From Pseudorasbora parva (lineage: Eukaryota; Chordata; Actinopteri; Cypriniformes; Gobionidae), in contig NC_090173.1 in the NCBI RefSeq assembly GCF_024679245.1, positions 11,852,513 to 11,916,512 on the forward strand: a stretch of 64,000 bases of DNA. The letters are read 5' to 3'. Positions 47,653-58,419 of this stretch are shown here, piece by piece; position 1 is the stretch's first letter, and the number at the start of each line of letters is the position of its first letter. The notes under the pieces are model-generated. The model was given only the letters and a program-made list of their open reading frames with translations, was not told where the DNA came from and searched no databases. A program made the position numbers and the translations under genes.

Positions 47653-47684
<32 letters not shown>
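47601..47684. repeat. (CT)n microsatellite with CTGT interruptions
   Basis: About 84 bp of TC with scattered TG. Confidence 0.95.
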
Positions 47685-48060
47685 AATCTCCAATCAGCCC
47701 AGTTGCTGAATAATACAAAGCAAACACTGACCTACTTTTACACACAGGGAACATGCGAGAAGGAATGCCAGGAGTGGATCGGGCGAGAAGAGCTGGACTG
47801 GAGCACGAGCTGAGAGAGACAGAGGGGAGGAGCAGCGCACTAATCTCTGCTTGTTCAACTGGGGTAAAGATGACAGACACTCAGGTGCGATAGACAGGCC
47901 TGTGTAGGCGACCATAATGCATGTCCTACCCCTTTCTACTAAAAACGCTCAGTCAGGCCCCTTTCCACTCTTGATAACCAGAAACACACTAATTCAATAA
48001 TGATGATGAATGAAATATATCTAATTCATGATAACATTATTTCATTTCTCAAGCATGCAC
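47685..48060. other. Non-coding stretch, nothing recognised
   Basis: Frames of about 65-73 codons on the minus strand lack motifs. Confidence 0.55.
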
Positions 48061-48145
48061 AGATATAAATGTGTGTATATTTACACAGTTTGTAAATGTG
48101 TGTGTGTGTGTTTGTGAGAGAGTGTATGTATGTATGTATGTATAA

Positions 48146-48209
48146 ATATCTGTACATAAATAAACACTAATGTATATATTATTTGACAGCACAAACACAC
48201 ACACATTTG

Positions 48210-48291
<82 letters not shown>

Positions 48292-48338
48292 TGTGGTCAA
48301 ATAATATATACATTAGTGTTTATTTATGTATAGATAAT
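48146..48338. repeat. Inverted repeat arms around a (GT)n array
   Basis: The left arm (about 48146-48195) contains ATAAATAAACACTAATGTAT then ATATTATTTGA. The right arm (about 48292-48338) is its near-exact complement. The GT run at 48221-48288 sits in the loop. TTTGACAGCAC occurs at 48182 and again at 48411, consistent with a dispersed element whose inner part expanded. Confidence 0.8.
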
Positions 48339-48482
48339 TATACACACTATATTTACATATATTATGTAAACATGCACTTCAATTTTGGATGTGATTAATC
48401 ACAATGAATTGATTTGACAGCACACACACACACACACACAAATATACACACATATATACACACACACACACACACATACATA

Positions 48483-49819
48483 CACTCACCTAAAGCATTA
48501 TTAGGAACACCTGTTCAATTTCTCATTAAAGCAATTCTCTAATCAACCAATCACATGGCAGTTGCTTCACTGCATTTAGGGGTGTGGTCCTGGTCAAGAC
48601 AATCTCCTGAACTCCAAACTGAATGCCAGAATGGGAAAGAAAGGGGATTTAAGCAATTCTGAGCGTGGTATGATTGTTGGTGCCAGACGGGCCGGTCTGA
48701 GTATTTCACAATCTGCTCAGTTACTGGGATTTTCATGCACAATCATTTCTAGGGTTTACATAGAATGGTGTGAAAAGGGAAAAACATCCAGTATGGGGCA
48801 GTCCTGTGGGTGAAAATGCCTTGTTGATGCTCGAGGTCAAAGGAGAATGGGCCGACTGATTCAAGCTGATAGAAGAGCAACTTTGACTGAAATAACCACT
48901 CGTTACAACCGAGGTAAGCAGCAAAGCATTTGTGAAGCCACAACACGCACAACCTTGAGGCGGATGGGCTACAACAGCAGAAGACCCCACCGGGTACCAC
49001 TCATCTCCACTACAAAAAGGAAAAAGAGGCTACAATTTGCACAAACTCACCAAAATTGGACAGTTGAAGACTGGAAAAATGTTGCCTGGTCTGATGAGTC
49101 TCGATTTCTGTTGAGACATTCAGATGGTAGAGTCAGAATTTGGCGTAAACAGAATGAGAACATGGATCCATCATGCCTTGTTACCACTGTGCAGGCTGGT
49201 GGTGGTGGTGTAATGGTGTGGGGGATGTTTTATTGGCACACTTCAGGCCCATTAGTGCCAATTGGGCATCGTTTAAATGCCACGGCCTACCTGAGCATTG
49301 TTTCTGACCATGTCCATCCCTTTATGACCACCATGTACTCATCCTCTGATGGCTACTTCCAGCAGGATAATGCACCATGTCACAAAGCTCAAATCATTTC
49401 AAATTGGTTTCTTGAACATGACAATGAGTTCACTGTACTAAAATGGCCGCCACGGTCACCAGATCTCAACCCAATAGACAGTGGTGTAACTTTGTTTTAA
49501 AAAGTGGGTGGGACATAAATTGCGGATCATATGCACGCGAAAAACTGCGTACCATATGCACGCCAAAGCTCATTTTGACGTGTGAGGGGTGCTCATACAT
49601 CAAAATACAACATACAACAATTCACATGCATATGATACACACTATATGGCGTATTAAGGGGGGTAGCATTGCTGATACAATGTTATGTCAGATGTAAAAT
49701 ATATACAATAACAATTGCAGAAAAATTAGTATTAAGATGTCCGGAAATCAATTAAATAGTTAATTTATTGAAAAAACACAGTATTAGTATGGGGTTCCTA
49801 ATATTCCTTTAGGTGAGTG
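48483..49819 (+). mobile_element. Tc1-like DNA transposon (copy 2), with replaced 3' coding part
   Basis: Same family as 1996-3196: left end CACTCACCTAAAGCATTATT and right end, read inward, CACTCACCTAAAGGAATATT, with TA on both sides (48481-48482 and 49820-49821). From 49478 to about 49778 the expected 3' part of the transposase is replaced by about 300 bp of unrelated sequence (ACAGTGGTGTAACTTTGTTT onward). The family's final ACACAGTATTAGTATGG and right end then resume. Confidence 0.92.
48631..49500 (+). pseudogene. Tc1-like transposase pseudogene, catalytic Glu lost
   Basis: It starts at ATG 48631 (MGKKGDLSNSERGMIVGARR). The first helix-turn-helix is intact. A nonsense TGA at 48811-48813 sits where copy 1 has an Arg (SCGRK). 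From there one frame continues for 217 codons after an internal Met at 48847: [39 protein letters not shown] with the first Asp, and GYFQQDNAPCHKAQIISNWF with the second Asp. At PDLNPI the sequence breaks into the foreign segment (DSGVTLF, stop at 49498-49500), so the third catalytic residue and the C-terminus are gone. Confidence 0.9.
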
Positions 49820-49839
49820 TATATATATATATACACACA

Positions 49840-50801
49840 CACACCGATCAGGCATAACATTTTGACCATCTTCCTAATATTGTGTTGGTCCTCCTTTGCT
49901 GACCCATTGAGGCATGGACTGCACTAGACCCCCTGAAGGTGTGGCTGTGGTATCTGGCACCAAGATGTTAGCAGCAGATCCTTTAAGTCCTGTAAGTTGC
50001 AAGGTGGGTCCTCCATGAATCTGACTTGTTTGTTCAGCACACCACACAGATGCTCAATTGGATTGAGATCTGAGGAATTTGGAGGCCAAGTCAACACCTC
50101 AAACTCAATGTTGTGCTCCTCAAACCATTCCTGAACCATTTATGCTTCCCATAGTGCATCCTGGGGCCATGTGTTCCCCAGGTAAGCAACGCACACGCAA
50201 CCGGCCATCCACTTGATGTAAAAGAAAACGTGATTCATCAGACCAGGCCACCTTCTTCCATTGCTCCGTGGTCCAGTTCTGATGCTCACGTGCCACTGTT
50301 GGTGCTTTCGGCGGGGTCAGGCGTCAGCATGGGCACCCTGACTGGTCTGCGGCTATGCCGCCCCATATGCAACAAACTGATGCTCTGTGTATTCTGACAC
50401 CTTTCTATCAGAACCAGCATTAACTTCTTGAGCAGTTTGAGCTCCAGTAGCTCGTCTGTTTGATCGGCCCACACGGGCCAGCCTTCGCTCCACACGTGCA
50501 TCAGTGAGCCTTGGCCGCCCATGACCCTGTGGCCGGTTCACCACTGTTCCTTACTTGGAGCACTTTTGATGAATACTGACCACTTTATATGCTCCCATCG
50601 TCTAGCCATTACAATTTGGCCCTAGTCAAACTCGCTTTAAATCCATACACTTGCCCATTTTTTCCTGCTTCTAACACATACATTTTGAGGACAAAATATT
50701 CACTTGCTGCCTAATATATCCCACCCACTAACAGGTGCCATAAATCAGGATTATTCTCTCTTCACCTGTCAGTGGTCATAACATCATGCCTAATCGGTGT
50801 G
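49840..50801 (-). mobile_element. Tc1-like DNA transposon of a third family, internally deleted
   Basis: The left end is CACACCGATCAGGCATAACA and the right end, read inward, is CACACCGATTAGGCATGATG. TA follows the right end (50802-50803). The left junction lies within a CA run. It encodes a broken transposase on the minus strand. It is separated from the preceding Tc1-like element by about 20 bp of AT/CA repeat. Confidence 0.88.
49874..50608 (-). pseudogene. Tc1-like transposase pseudogene, second catalytic Asp deleted
   Basis: On the minus strand, the N-terminal part gives MVNRPQGHGRPRLTDARVER and RLARVGRSNRRATGAQTAQE (helix-turn-helix and GRPR linker). A frameshift follows, then GRHSRRPVRVPMLTP. 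The first catalytic region, complement of about 50225-50250, encodes the SDESRF motif. The sequence then jumps, near 50140-50150, from the HMAPGCTMG-type segment straight to MVQEWFEEHNIEFEVLTWPP. The roughly 60 residues that normally carry the second Asp are deleted. NSSDLNPIEHL with the catalytic Glu is retained and the stop is at 49874-49876 (complement). Confidence 0.85.
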
Positions 50802-52100
50802 TATACATACATACACATCCCACAAATTTTTCTCTCAAGCCAACTATAATTTCTAGGTTTTTTTTAAATGCTGTGGTTAATTCTAACCCTGACATGGTTT
50901 CATCAATCTCCGGTGGTCAGTGGATTGCAGTCCGTCTCTTACTCCAGGTTTTCTGTGTGTTCGTAATGTGATTAAACACTGAGGCACCCAGAATACCACA
51001 GGCAGAAGGGCCTCTCCTCTCCTAGAGGCCAGTCTCATATCCTCCTCTCCCTCGCTCACACAGAACGGGCCCTCATGCATATGTCAGACCATCCATCTAA
51101 TCCACACTTTTTTTTTTTTCCTTTACCTCTGCCTCTCATTGATTTCCATGCAGGAGGTGGGTATTTTCCATTCCATGCCAGGCAGACAAGATCAGACAGG
51201 CTCGTTCTGGGCTGCCCCGAAGCCAAAACACATCCCTTGATCTAAACGCAACAGCTCCATTCACGGCTCCTGCTGATTTTGAGTGGGCCTTGAAAGTTTT
51301 TTTTTTTTTACTTTTCTGTCCGCCGTCTGAGGAAGTTGAACAAAAAGTTGTCTCATGCTGAGAAAGAGAGAGAGAGACTTGGCGGATTTGCTTTGACAAA
51401 TTGTCAAGAACAGGCCGGCAGACGAATGAGGGTTTAAATGATTCTGTGAAACACTGAATGAATGCATCTCCAACACTGCAGCCAACATCATCATGAGACG
51501 ACGACATAGACCTGGAACTCAGACATGACTCAAACCGCAAATGAGACCTTTTCACCTCGATCTGAATGAGAAACAAAGACAAATTGATGAGTTGCTAACA
51601 GATCAGTCTGTAGGAAATGAAAATCAGTTTTTCCTAGACAGCTGCGAGATCCAAAAAACTGAGATTTTTTACTGAAGTCTCCTGTTTCTCAGATGCAGGC
51701 ATAAAAACCAACCACCTAGTAATCTCGCATGTCTCTCAAAAGAGAACAAAAAAATGTCTCAAATGGTGATCCAACACACAAGGTCTCTTCAAACCTCGGT
51801 TAATACTTCTGAGATTATTTGACAGATGCTCTAATCTTGATCTCTGCCTAATTTGGTTTTTCAAATAAAGTTGCAGACTTAATAAAATATCTGGATAAAG
51901 TTGTCTGATATTACTGCGTAGTCTTGTGTTCACTGGAAAGCAGATATATCGACCTTTAAAATTATGATTATGTGCAATTGGGAAACGGCCAGGCAGGAAA
52001 AATAGGGTGCTCTTTTAAGAAAGCAGCAATGGCTGGGACAGATTTTCACCTTTAAAAAAGTCACAGTCTAATCTTGTTTATGTGAGATGAGCTGCTCCTG
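50802..52100. other. Non-coding stretch, nothing recognised
   Basis: A 148-codon reverse frame at 51136-51582 has a Lys run from a poly-T tract and no domain; it is not called. The rest is of ordinary complexity. Confidence 0.55.
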
Positions 52101-52511
52101 AGCAGATTTGAGCTTACGGACCTGTTGCTATGACAGCAACTCCAGGACGAACTTCAAAGAAATGAGCAATCCTGGATCATGTCAAATCTTTCAGCCCATT
52201 TCTAATCCGTCGAAATCACGGCACCAATCAGAAACGTTGGGGCGGGCTTTACACGATGACGATCTTTACACGATGACGAGCAGATTTTGTACATTACAAA
52301 GACGGATGCCACCGTGGAACATCACTCGTTCTAATCAGCTATCATGTCTTTTTTAAGCGATTTAAGCTTTTCCTTTTTGATAAAACCCGAGAAAAGAATA
52401 ACACTCGGCTACCAGATGTGGATTACACCGGCTACTTTGATGAGGAGGATGGGGAGTGTGATCATAACACCACACGGCAGCTCTGTAGCTGGCCTTTCTG
52501 TGCTTATTTCC

Positions 52512-52797
52512 TCACACTAGACCTGGTAGTAATGTAAATAAATAACTAGCATAACTATGCCCAAGTCTGCACACATCTGAAATGACTGAATTTGAATAAA
52601 GTTTGTGGGACACAATTTTCCAAAGACTCTTCAATATTGTTTTATTTTCTAAATGTTGCAAATCACGTTCTAATCGCAATACAAATGCCTTACAACGGGG
52701 GCAAACGCAGTCAGATGTTTTCTGTTTGACAGTCAATCCAAGATTTTTCAGTCGGTCTGAGATTTTTTGCAAAAATGTTGATGGAGTGGCGGTGGAC

Positions 52798-52799
<2 letters not shown>
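52512..52799 (-). pseudogene. Element-borne 95-codon frame with a CxxC motif
   Basis: It reads TFLQKISDRLKNLGLTVKQK, then SDCVCPRCKAFVLRLERDLQ. CVCPRC offers a possible zinc ligand pair. It lies within the dispersed element and is cut at its N-terminal side by the LINE insertion. The family is not recognised. It may be a remnant of a protein carried by the element. Confidence 0.4.
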
Positions 52800-52828
<29 letters not shown>

Positions 52829-53500
52829 TCGGCTGTTCCCTTCAGGGGTCGCCACAGCGAATCATCTGCCTCCATCTAGTCCTATCCTCTGCATCCTCTT
52901 CTCTCAGACCAACTACCTTCATGTCCTCCTTTATTACATCCATAAACCTCCTCTTTGGTCTTCCTCTTGACCTCTTGTCTGGCAGCTATTGCCTCGGCAT
53001 CCTTTTACCGATATATTCACTCTCCCTCCTCTGAACATGTCCAAACCATCTCAACCTGCTGGCCTCTCTAACTTTGTCTCCAAAACATCTCAGATGTGCT
53101 GTCCCTCCGATGTACTCATTCCTGATCCTATCCATCCTCGTCACTCCCAAAGAGAACCTCAACATCTTCAGCTCTGCTACCTCTTCCTCCTGTCTTTTCC
53201 TCAGTGTAACTGTCTCCAAACCATACAACATCACTGGTCTCACTACTGTCCTGTACACCTTTCCTTTCATTCTTGCTGGTACTCTCTTATCACACAACAG
53301 ACCTGACACTTTTCTCCACCCATTCCAACCTGCCTGCACACGCTTCTTCACCTCATTTCTACACTCCCCATTGCTCTGGACTGTTGACCCTAAGTACTTA
53401 AAGTCCTGCACCTTCTTTACCTCTTCTCCCTGTAACCTCACTGTCCCCCTTGGTTCCCTCTCATTCACACACAGCATCTTCCTCGAAATCACAAACAGAG
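52799..53500 (-). pseudogene. RTE-like LINE 3' end (reverse-transcriptase C-terminus), 5'-truncated
   Basis: Read on the minus strand: VKKVQDFKYLGSTVQSNGEC, then VKKRVQAGWNGWRKVSGLLC, GKVYRTVVRPVMLYGLETVT, AELKMLRFSLGVTRMDRIRN and RLRWFGHVQRRESEYIGKRM. This is the conserved region after the RT domain in RTE-type non-LTR elements common in fish. One stop (TAG at 52986-52988, complement) interrupts. The frame then continues through RGRPKRRFMDVIKEDMKVVG to a terminal CGDP and a stop near 52838. The element ends in (GAA)n, visible as CTT repeats at 52799-52828. It begins abruptly at about 53500, the usual 5' truncation. Confidence 0.88.
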
Positions 53501-53720
53501 AATTGCTGTCAGAGTCTCAGATGTTTCTCGACTCTGCATAAGTAATCTTCATTGCTCTGATTGGTTTTAGGTCTATCCAATTGGCCCAGAGGTATTTGAG
53601 CGACGTCCGTTGGTGACGCCCCTTTGAAAATTATTTGTCTATGAAGCTTTGCCAGACCATCAGTAACTCAGTTACAACTGAGAATGCGCAGGTTTTAACC
53701 AGGCTAGTTCTTAGTGTGAC

Positions 53721-54960
53721 CAGATGACATTGGCCGAAATTCGGGGGACGGAGGGGTATGGGTTTGTCTGCGGTCTGGAGTGAAGAGATGGGGTGCTTCA
53801 ATGATTTTAGACTGCGTAACATTACTAGCCTATAATTAAAGATAATGAATTTCAAACCTGAACCAAACATACTTTTATTAAAAGATCAACAGTCTGTTAG
53901 TCTTTAGTCTGCCACAAAAAACCCAACATTAAAATCATGAACTCAAATGTTATTGTGAAAACCCCCCAAAACAATAACTGTTGTAAGTAACAGTGCATGA
54001 ATGAGACCTTTCTGCATAGCCTAACAATAATAAGCTTAAACGAAAATAAAGAAATAATTGTGTAGTGAATTATGTTTTTTTTTACACAGTGCTGCGAGCA
54101 ATCAATTACTCCTTTAGGCGAGCATCACCGTCCTCCTCGCGGCTCTCTTCATCAGGGATTAAAACAAAATGGGGACAAAAAGGTCGTATTGTCTTTGTGC
54201 ATATAGATTAATAAGATACATATATAGAAACAATACAACTTTAAAGCTACACTGTGTAACTTGTTTAGTTTATTCTTAGCTAAAAACACTTAGTTCTTTC
54301 AAAAATAGATGTGCTCATTAATGTATATTTACTTCTTTCAAGTTATAAAGTATTCTCGTAAGTTTATAATATGCCATTGAAAATACATACGGGTGAGGGG
54401 TTCGAGTGCCGGTCGCCATGTTGCTCCTCCATCTTGAAAGTACATTAGCCCAAGAGGGACATACCAGTAAATTCAAGCTTCGCCTTTCGCATTTTAACAC
54501 TCGATGGCACCGTGTCGAATGTGAAGAGGGGGGTTGCCATGTTAATCTTGGACTAAATCGGCCACCGTAGGAGTTAAAACGAAATCAGAATTGAGAGGAA
54601 CAGAAACTAATATTCACTGGATTGTCATATACCTTTACACCGCTAGATGGGGGAAAATATCACACAGTGTAGCTTTAATTCACACAGCTATAGCCTACCT
54701 AGGTGGTGGAGGCCAGACGACAGCACATTCCGTCTACAGTAATTTTTTAAGAACATAGAAAAAAAGATGTTGCAGCCAATGAGCAGCCGGCAGGGGGTGG
54801 TTGCAGGACGCCTCAACCTCCGCAGACAGCTTTTAATGTTTATCAGACAATAACTAGGCTACTCAAGATTTTGCTTTAGTATAATTTTCGGGACAATTAG
54901 GGCCAGATTCGGGATTCGGGACAACAGTGTAGATTTCGGGACTGTCCCGGAGCCGTTCAA
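53721..54960. repeat. Dispersed repeat region with CCGGGAC-type ends
   Basis: 53712-53750 (GTGTGACCAGATGACATTGG) and 54895-54950 (ATTCGGGACAACAGTGTAG, CGGGACTGTCCCGG) resemble the ends of a DNA element of the kind that begins GTGACCAGA. The termini do not match well. It contains the TTAA element at 54241-54678. No gene. Confidence 0.4.
54241..54678. mobile_element. TTAA-flanked DNA element, 438 bp
   Basis: The left end is TTAAAGCTACACTGTGT and the right end is its exact 17-base complement, with TTAA at both extremities. The interior includes AATATGCCATTGAAAATACA and CGGTCGCCATGTTGCTCC. It is nested in the 53.7-54.96 kb repeat. No coding capacity. Confidence 0.88.
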
Positions 54961-55191
54961 GGTCTTGAACTGGGGATTATCCGCTTGTATACGTGGAAGT
55001 TGAACACTTTTTACAAGCTAGGATTTCATAATTACAAGGTGGCGTGAATGCACCTAAAGTAACTCGAGGCTGAAATTCACTAAAGAAGTAAATAGAAGTA
55101 GTAAAGAAGCATACACTCGCTGACTTACAGTATAAAGAGAAGAACTGAGCATCATACACTAGACGACTGAAGATCACACACTACCAGAAGT

Positions 55192-56269
55192 CTTAGGGTG
55201 CTTTCACACCTACCTTGTTTGGTCCGGATTTTCGGACTTTTCAGTTTGGTCCAACTCAAAATTACAGGTGTGAAACCTCCCTCGGACCAAACAGACGAAA
55301 TTTGGTCCGGCGAAAAGAGGTAGTCTCGGTCCGGACCAAACTGAACAATTTCGGTTTGTTTCTTGCGTGAAAGCATTTTCTGTGTAGTTCGGACATCGGA
55401 AGTTCTGGTGGTAGGATTAGTAAAAAAACAGCTTAAAGCAGCGTTTTAAACAGAACCGCTTGTGTAGTCAGCTCGCGTGAACAGCGCGCTTTGCTTGACT
55501 ATTTATTTTCGAGCTTTATATATATATATATATATTTCTCAGGTCTGTGAGACAAGTAGCCTATATGCTGACCGCTCCAGTTCATGTGCAACGCAAATTA
55601 TCACTCCATCACGGTTTGTCTATATTATTTATTAAAGCTTATTTATTAAATTCAGGCAAATGATGAAACATTTATAATTAAATTATTATTAAAATGAAGA
55701 TACAATTTATACAAAGCTTTCTCTACAAAACAAAACTTAATGAAGTGGTCAAAATCATTTCTGACCCGATGTCTTTGACATATATTGCACATCTGTGCGC
55801 GTTTCATAATCAATATAGCCTAGATTAAATTAAAAAATAACATTATAATATTTAAACATAACTATAAAACAAAATACATTGTTTGGCTATAAAAGTAGCC
55901 TTCTCCTCCTGTTCTGTCGCGGCGATACAATGTTTGCACAGCGAGGACGTTCATTTGGTGAATTTGCCTCGAGTATAGTTGGTGCTGCAGATAATAATGC
56001 CAAAATATTAACAGTATTGGCAACGATATGCGTCTGGTCATTCATTCTTGTCAAAGTTAGCCACTGAATCGACAACACACTGACATCAGACGCACGTCCG
56101 CTAACAAACCAATCAATGTTCAGATGTAGCGTCATGTAAAGTTCTTTAGTGCGCTTGCATAACTGCAATGTGAAAGCAAACCAAAACTAACCAAACGGAT
56201 ACAATGTATCAAAACACAGACTTTGGTTTGGACCTTGGTGCAGACTTTTAGGTGTGAAAACGCCCTAAG
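55192..56269. mobile_element. CTTAGGG-ended DNA element, copy 2 (1078 bp, inverted to copy 1)
   Basis: The left end is CTTAGGGTGCTTTCACACCT and the right end, read inward, is CTTAGGGCGTTTTCACACCT, which is the reverse arrangement of 44287-45354. The same internal landmarks occur (TGCACATCTG / GTGCAATTTAG, TATATAAAGCTCG, TCGTCGGACCAAATTTCG-type). Copies 1 and 2 are nearly equal in length and similar throughout. Confidence 0.87.
55879..56067 (+). other. 62-codon frame shared with CTTAGGG copy 1
   Basis: It reads MFGYKSSLLLLFCRGDTMFA, then QRGRSFGEFASSIVGAAD. It differs from the 44445-44654 frame at a few residues and at its end. No recognised domain. Confidence 0.35.
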
Positions 56270-57090
56270 TCATTCCTAAAAAACAGCTAACTCAGCAGAA
56301 ACATGCCTCACTGCTAGCAGATTCATGACAAATGAAAACAAAGTGTTCTCAAAATATCAAACAAGCTTGATATCACCAAACTGGACATAATCAAGGCCTA
56401 AAGATAAAAAAAATCTGAGTCTGTCCCCATCACACACTATTTAGCGATTAGCGTTAGCTCATCCAGATTGGGATCAAATCTGTGCATTACGTCATGTACT
56501 GTATTCCATCCTTCAGATCAGTGGACTCCAACTCCGAGACGAACTAAACGATCAACAGTTGGTTTCTGTCATTGTGGGCAGTTTTTATCACAATGATTTG
56601 ATTTCAAGTGTTCGTTTTTTAAATAAGTTTAGTTTGAGTTAGTTATTTGATGCTTTAAAAACGGGGGGGGGGGGTGTTGTCACGACTGATGGCTTTCTGA
56701 GTTGCTTGGGATTATTGGGATATAAATTTCTGCGATTGCGCCACTACTCGGTGGAAGTAATGGTGCTGGGGATCCTAGATGAGATTCGTCTGATATGAGA
56801 TTAAAAAAATGCCATAAATACTGTTGTGTTTCTCACAGAAACCGATCGTTTCATGTCTTAAGACATCAATGTGTGGCCACGAGCCGCAGGGTTTAATATG
56901 ATTCGTATGTCTGTGTGTTTTTTACTCTCATAGAAATACACCCCATTGACATGCATTATACGAGCAATGGCAGGAGTTAAAAATCTTCATTTGTGCTCTC
57001 CTGAAGAAACAAACACACCTACAGCTGGGACGCCCTGGGGGTCAGCAGATCAACATCACAGTCTCATTTTTGAGTGAACTATCCCTTTAA
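56270..57090. other. Non-coding stretch; a common repeat end at 57060-57090
   Basis: A G10 tract lies at 56664-56673. 56940-57090 (CCCCATTGACATGCATTATA, then GAGTGAACTATCCCTTTAA) matches the end of the common cyprinid AAAGGGATAGTTCACTC-type repeat. No gene. Confidence 0.5.
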
Positions 57091-57345
57091 AGCTGAACTG
57101 AGCACATTTCATAATTGATAAACTTAAATATGAAACTGAACTGAATCAACACTGAACTTTCTTTAGCTGAATACCGAAACTATTGTCTGTGTTTAGATCT
57201 GCTTTTCAGCAGAATTTGAATTGATCATATTTTATGAAGTTTGCATCATTGATTCTGGTATTGTCTTGTTTATCGCTGTGAAGCTGCTTTGAAACAATCT
57301 GTATTGTATAAAGCGTTGTAAAAAAAATAAAGGTGACTTGACTGC
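57091..57345 (+). mobile_element. LINE-type 3' tail fragment
   Basis: TGAAGCTGCTTTGAAACAAT, then CTGTATTGTATAAAGCG and AATAAAGGTGACTTGAC form a 3'-UTR tail common in cyprinid LINEs. Only the non-coding tail is present. Confidence 0.6.
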
Positions 57346-57844
57346 ATTATGAAAGATCAGTAGTTTTCTTATGATTTCTCTTTAAGACCGTAAACATTTC
57401 TCCTAGATAGCAATAAGATTAAAGGGAAAACACATGTCGGCTTCTACTGAAAACTGAAAGGCTCCCAAGTGACCCCTGAGCAATAAAATTTGACTCTGGG
57501 ATATAAGCGAGGGGGTAAAACATGGTGTCAGTCGTGGTACGGTAAGCGATATGCCCTGGCAGGACAGCGGGTCTCGAGGTTTATTCTAAACAGAGTTGTT
57601 GTGCCCCATTACTGAGAAACTGATTTCCTATTACCGAACACACACAGCAGACTTCATAGCGCCGGTGTCAAAAGAACACAATCTGACACACACATTGCCT
57701 TTTCACATGCTTACACTGGTAAAAAAATTACGTGTTGGATTTACTTAAAATATGCGCGCACCAATTAGTAATTCAATTTTTAAGTAAACCCAACTTGGAA
57801 TATATATATATTTTTTTAACACATTTGTTTTCTTGGAGTGAACA

Positions 57845-57920
57845 GGCCTTAAAGTTGCTTGCTTTAAAGCAATCTATTCTATAAAGCGCTATATAAATAA
57901 ATGTGAAGTGACTTGACGGG
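57845..57920 (+). mobile_element. Second LINE-type 3' tail fragment
   Basis: TTTAAAGCAATCTATTCTAT, then AAAGCGCTATATAAATAAA and GTGACTTGAC are the same tail type as 57091-57345. Confidence 0.6.
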
Positions 57921-57995
57921 AGTGCCGAATTGCAGAACTGGTGCAAATAAATAATAACAATAATAATAAAAAAATCTATTTGTAACGCACTTAAA

Positions 57996-58311
57996 ACTGC
58001 AAAAATGCTTTTCTTACTTAGTATTTTTGTCTTGTTTCTAGTCCAAACATCTAAAAATTCTTAAAACAAGAAGTAAGCAAAAGTAATTGTGTTGTTTTGA
58101 GAAAAAATAACTCAAAATTAAGAGAGTTTTTGCTTAAAATAATAATAATCTTAATAATCTTAATTCAAACAAATATTTTTCTCACCCCATTGGCAGATTA
58201 TTTTGCTTATTTTAAGCAAAAACTCTCTTCATTTTGAGTATTTTTTTTTTTTAGATATTTAGATTAGAAACAAGACAAAAATACTAAGTAAGAAAAGCAT
58301 GTTTTGCAGTG
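57996..58311. mobile_element. Hairpin MITE with ACTGCAAAAATGCTTTTC ends
   Basis: The inverted ends share ATGCTTTTCTTACTTAGTAT, TTTTGTCTTGTTTCTA and onward for about 60 bp with few mismatches, and CAGTG closes the right end. The core includes CTCTCTTCATTTTGAGT. Remnants of another copy flank the MITE at 62695-63127. Confidence 0.85.
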
Positions 58312-58419
58312 TATATTAAACAAAATCTCAAAGTGCAACAGATTTAAAACCATCAGCAACAATAAATAAAATAAATAAAACTGAAAAATTAAGAAGTAAC
58401 AAAGAAGTAACCATCAAAA

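Larger units (their letters stand above)
52101..53720. mobile_element. Dispersed DNA element interrupted by a LINE
   Basis: It begins near GACCTGTTGCTATGACAGCA. It shares GGGGCGGGCTTTACACGATG and CTCTGATTGGTT...GTCTATCCAAT (53550-53580) with the 33605-35647 element, so it is the same or a related family. An RTE-like LINE end (52799-53500) splits it. The limits are approximate and termini are not resolved. Confidence 0.55.

Noticed and set aside
51136..51582. 148-codon reverse frame
   Set aside because: It contains a Lys run from a poly-T tract, has no recognisable motif and overlaps another open frame. Not supportable as a gene.
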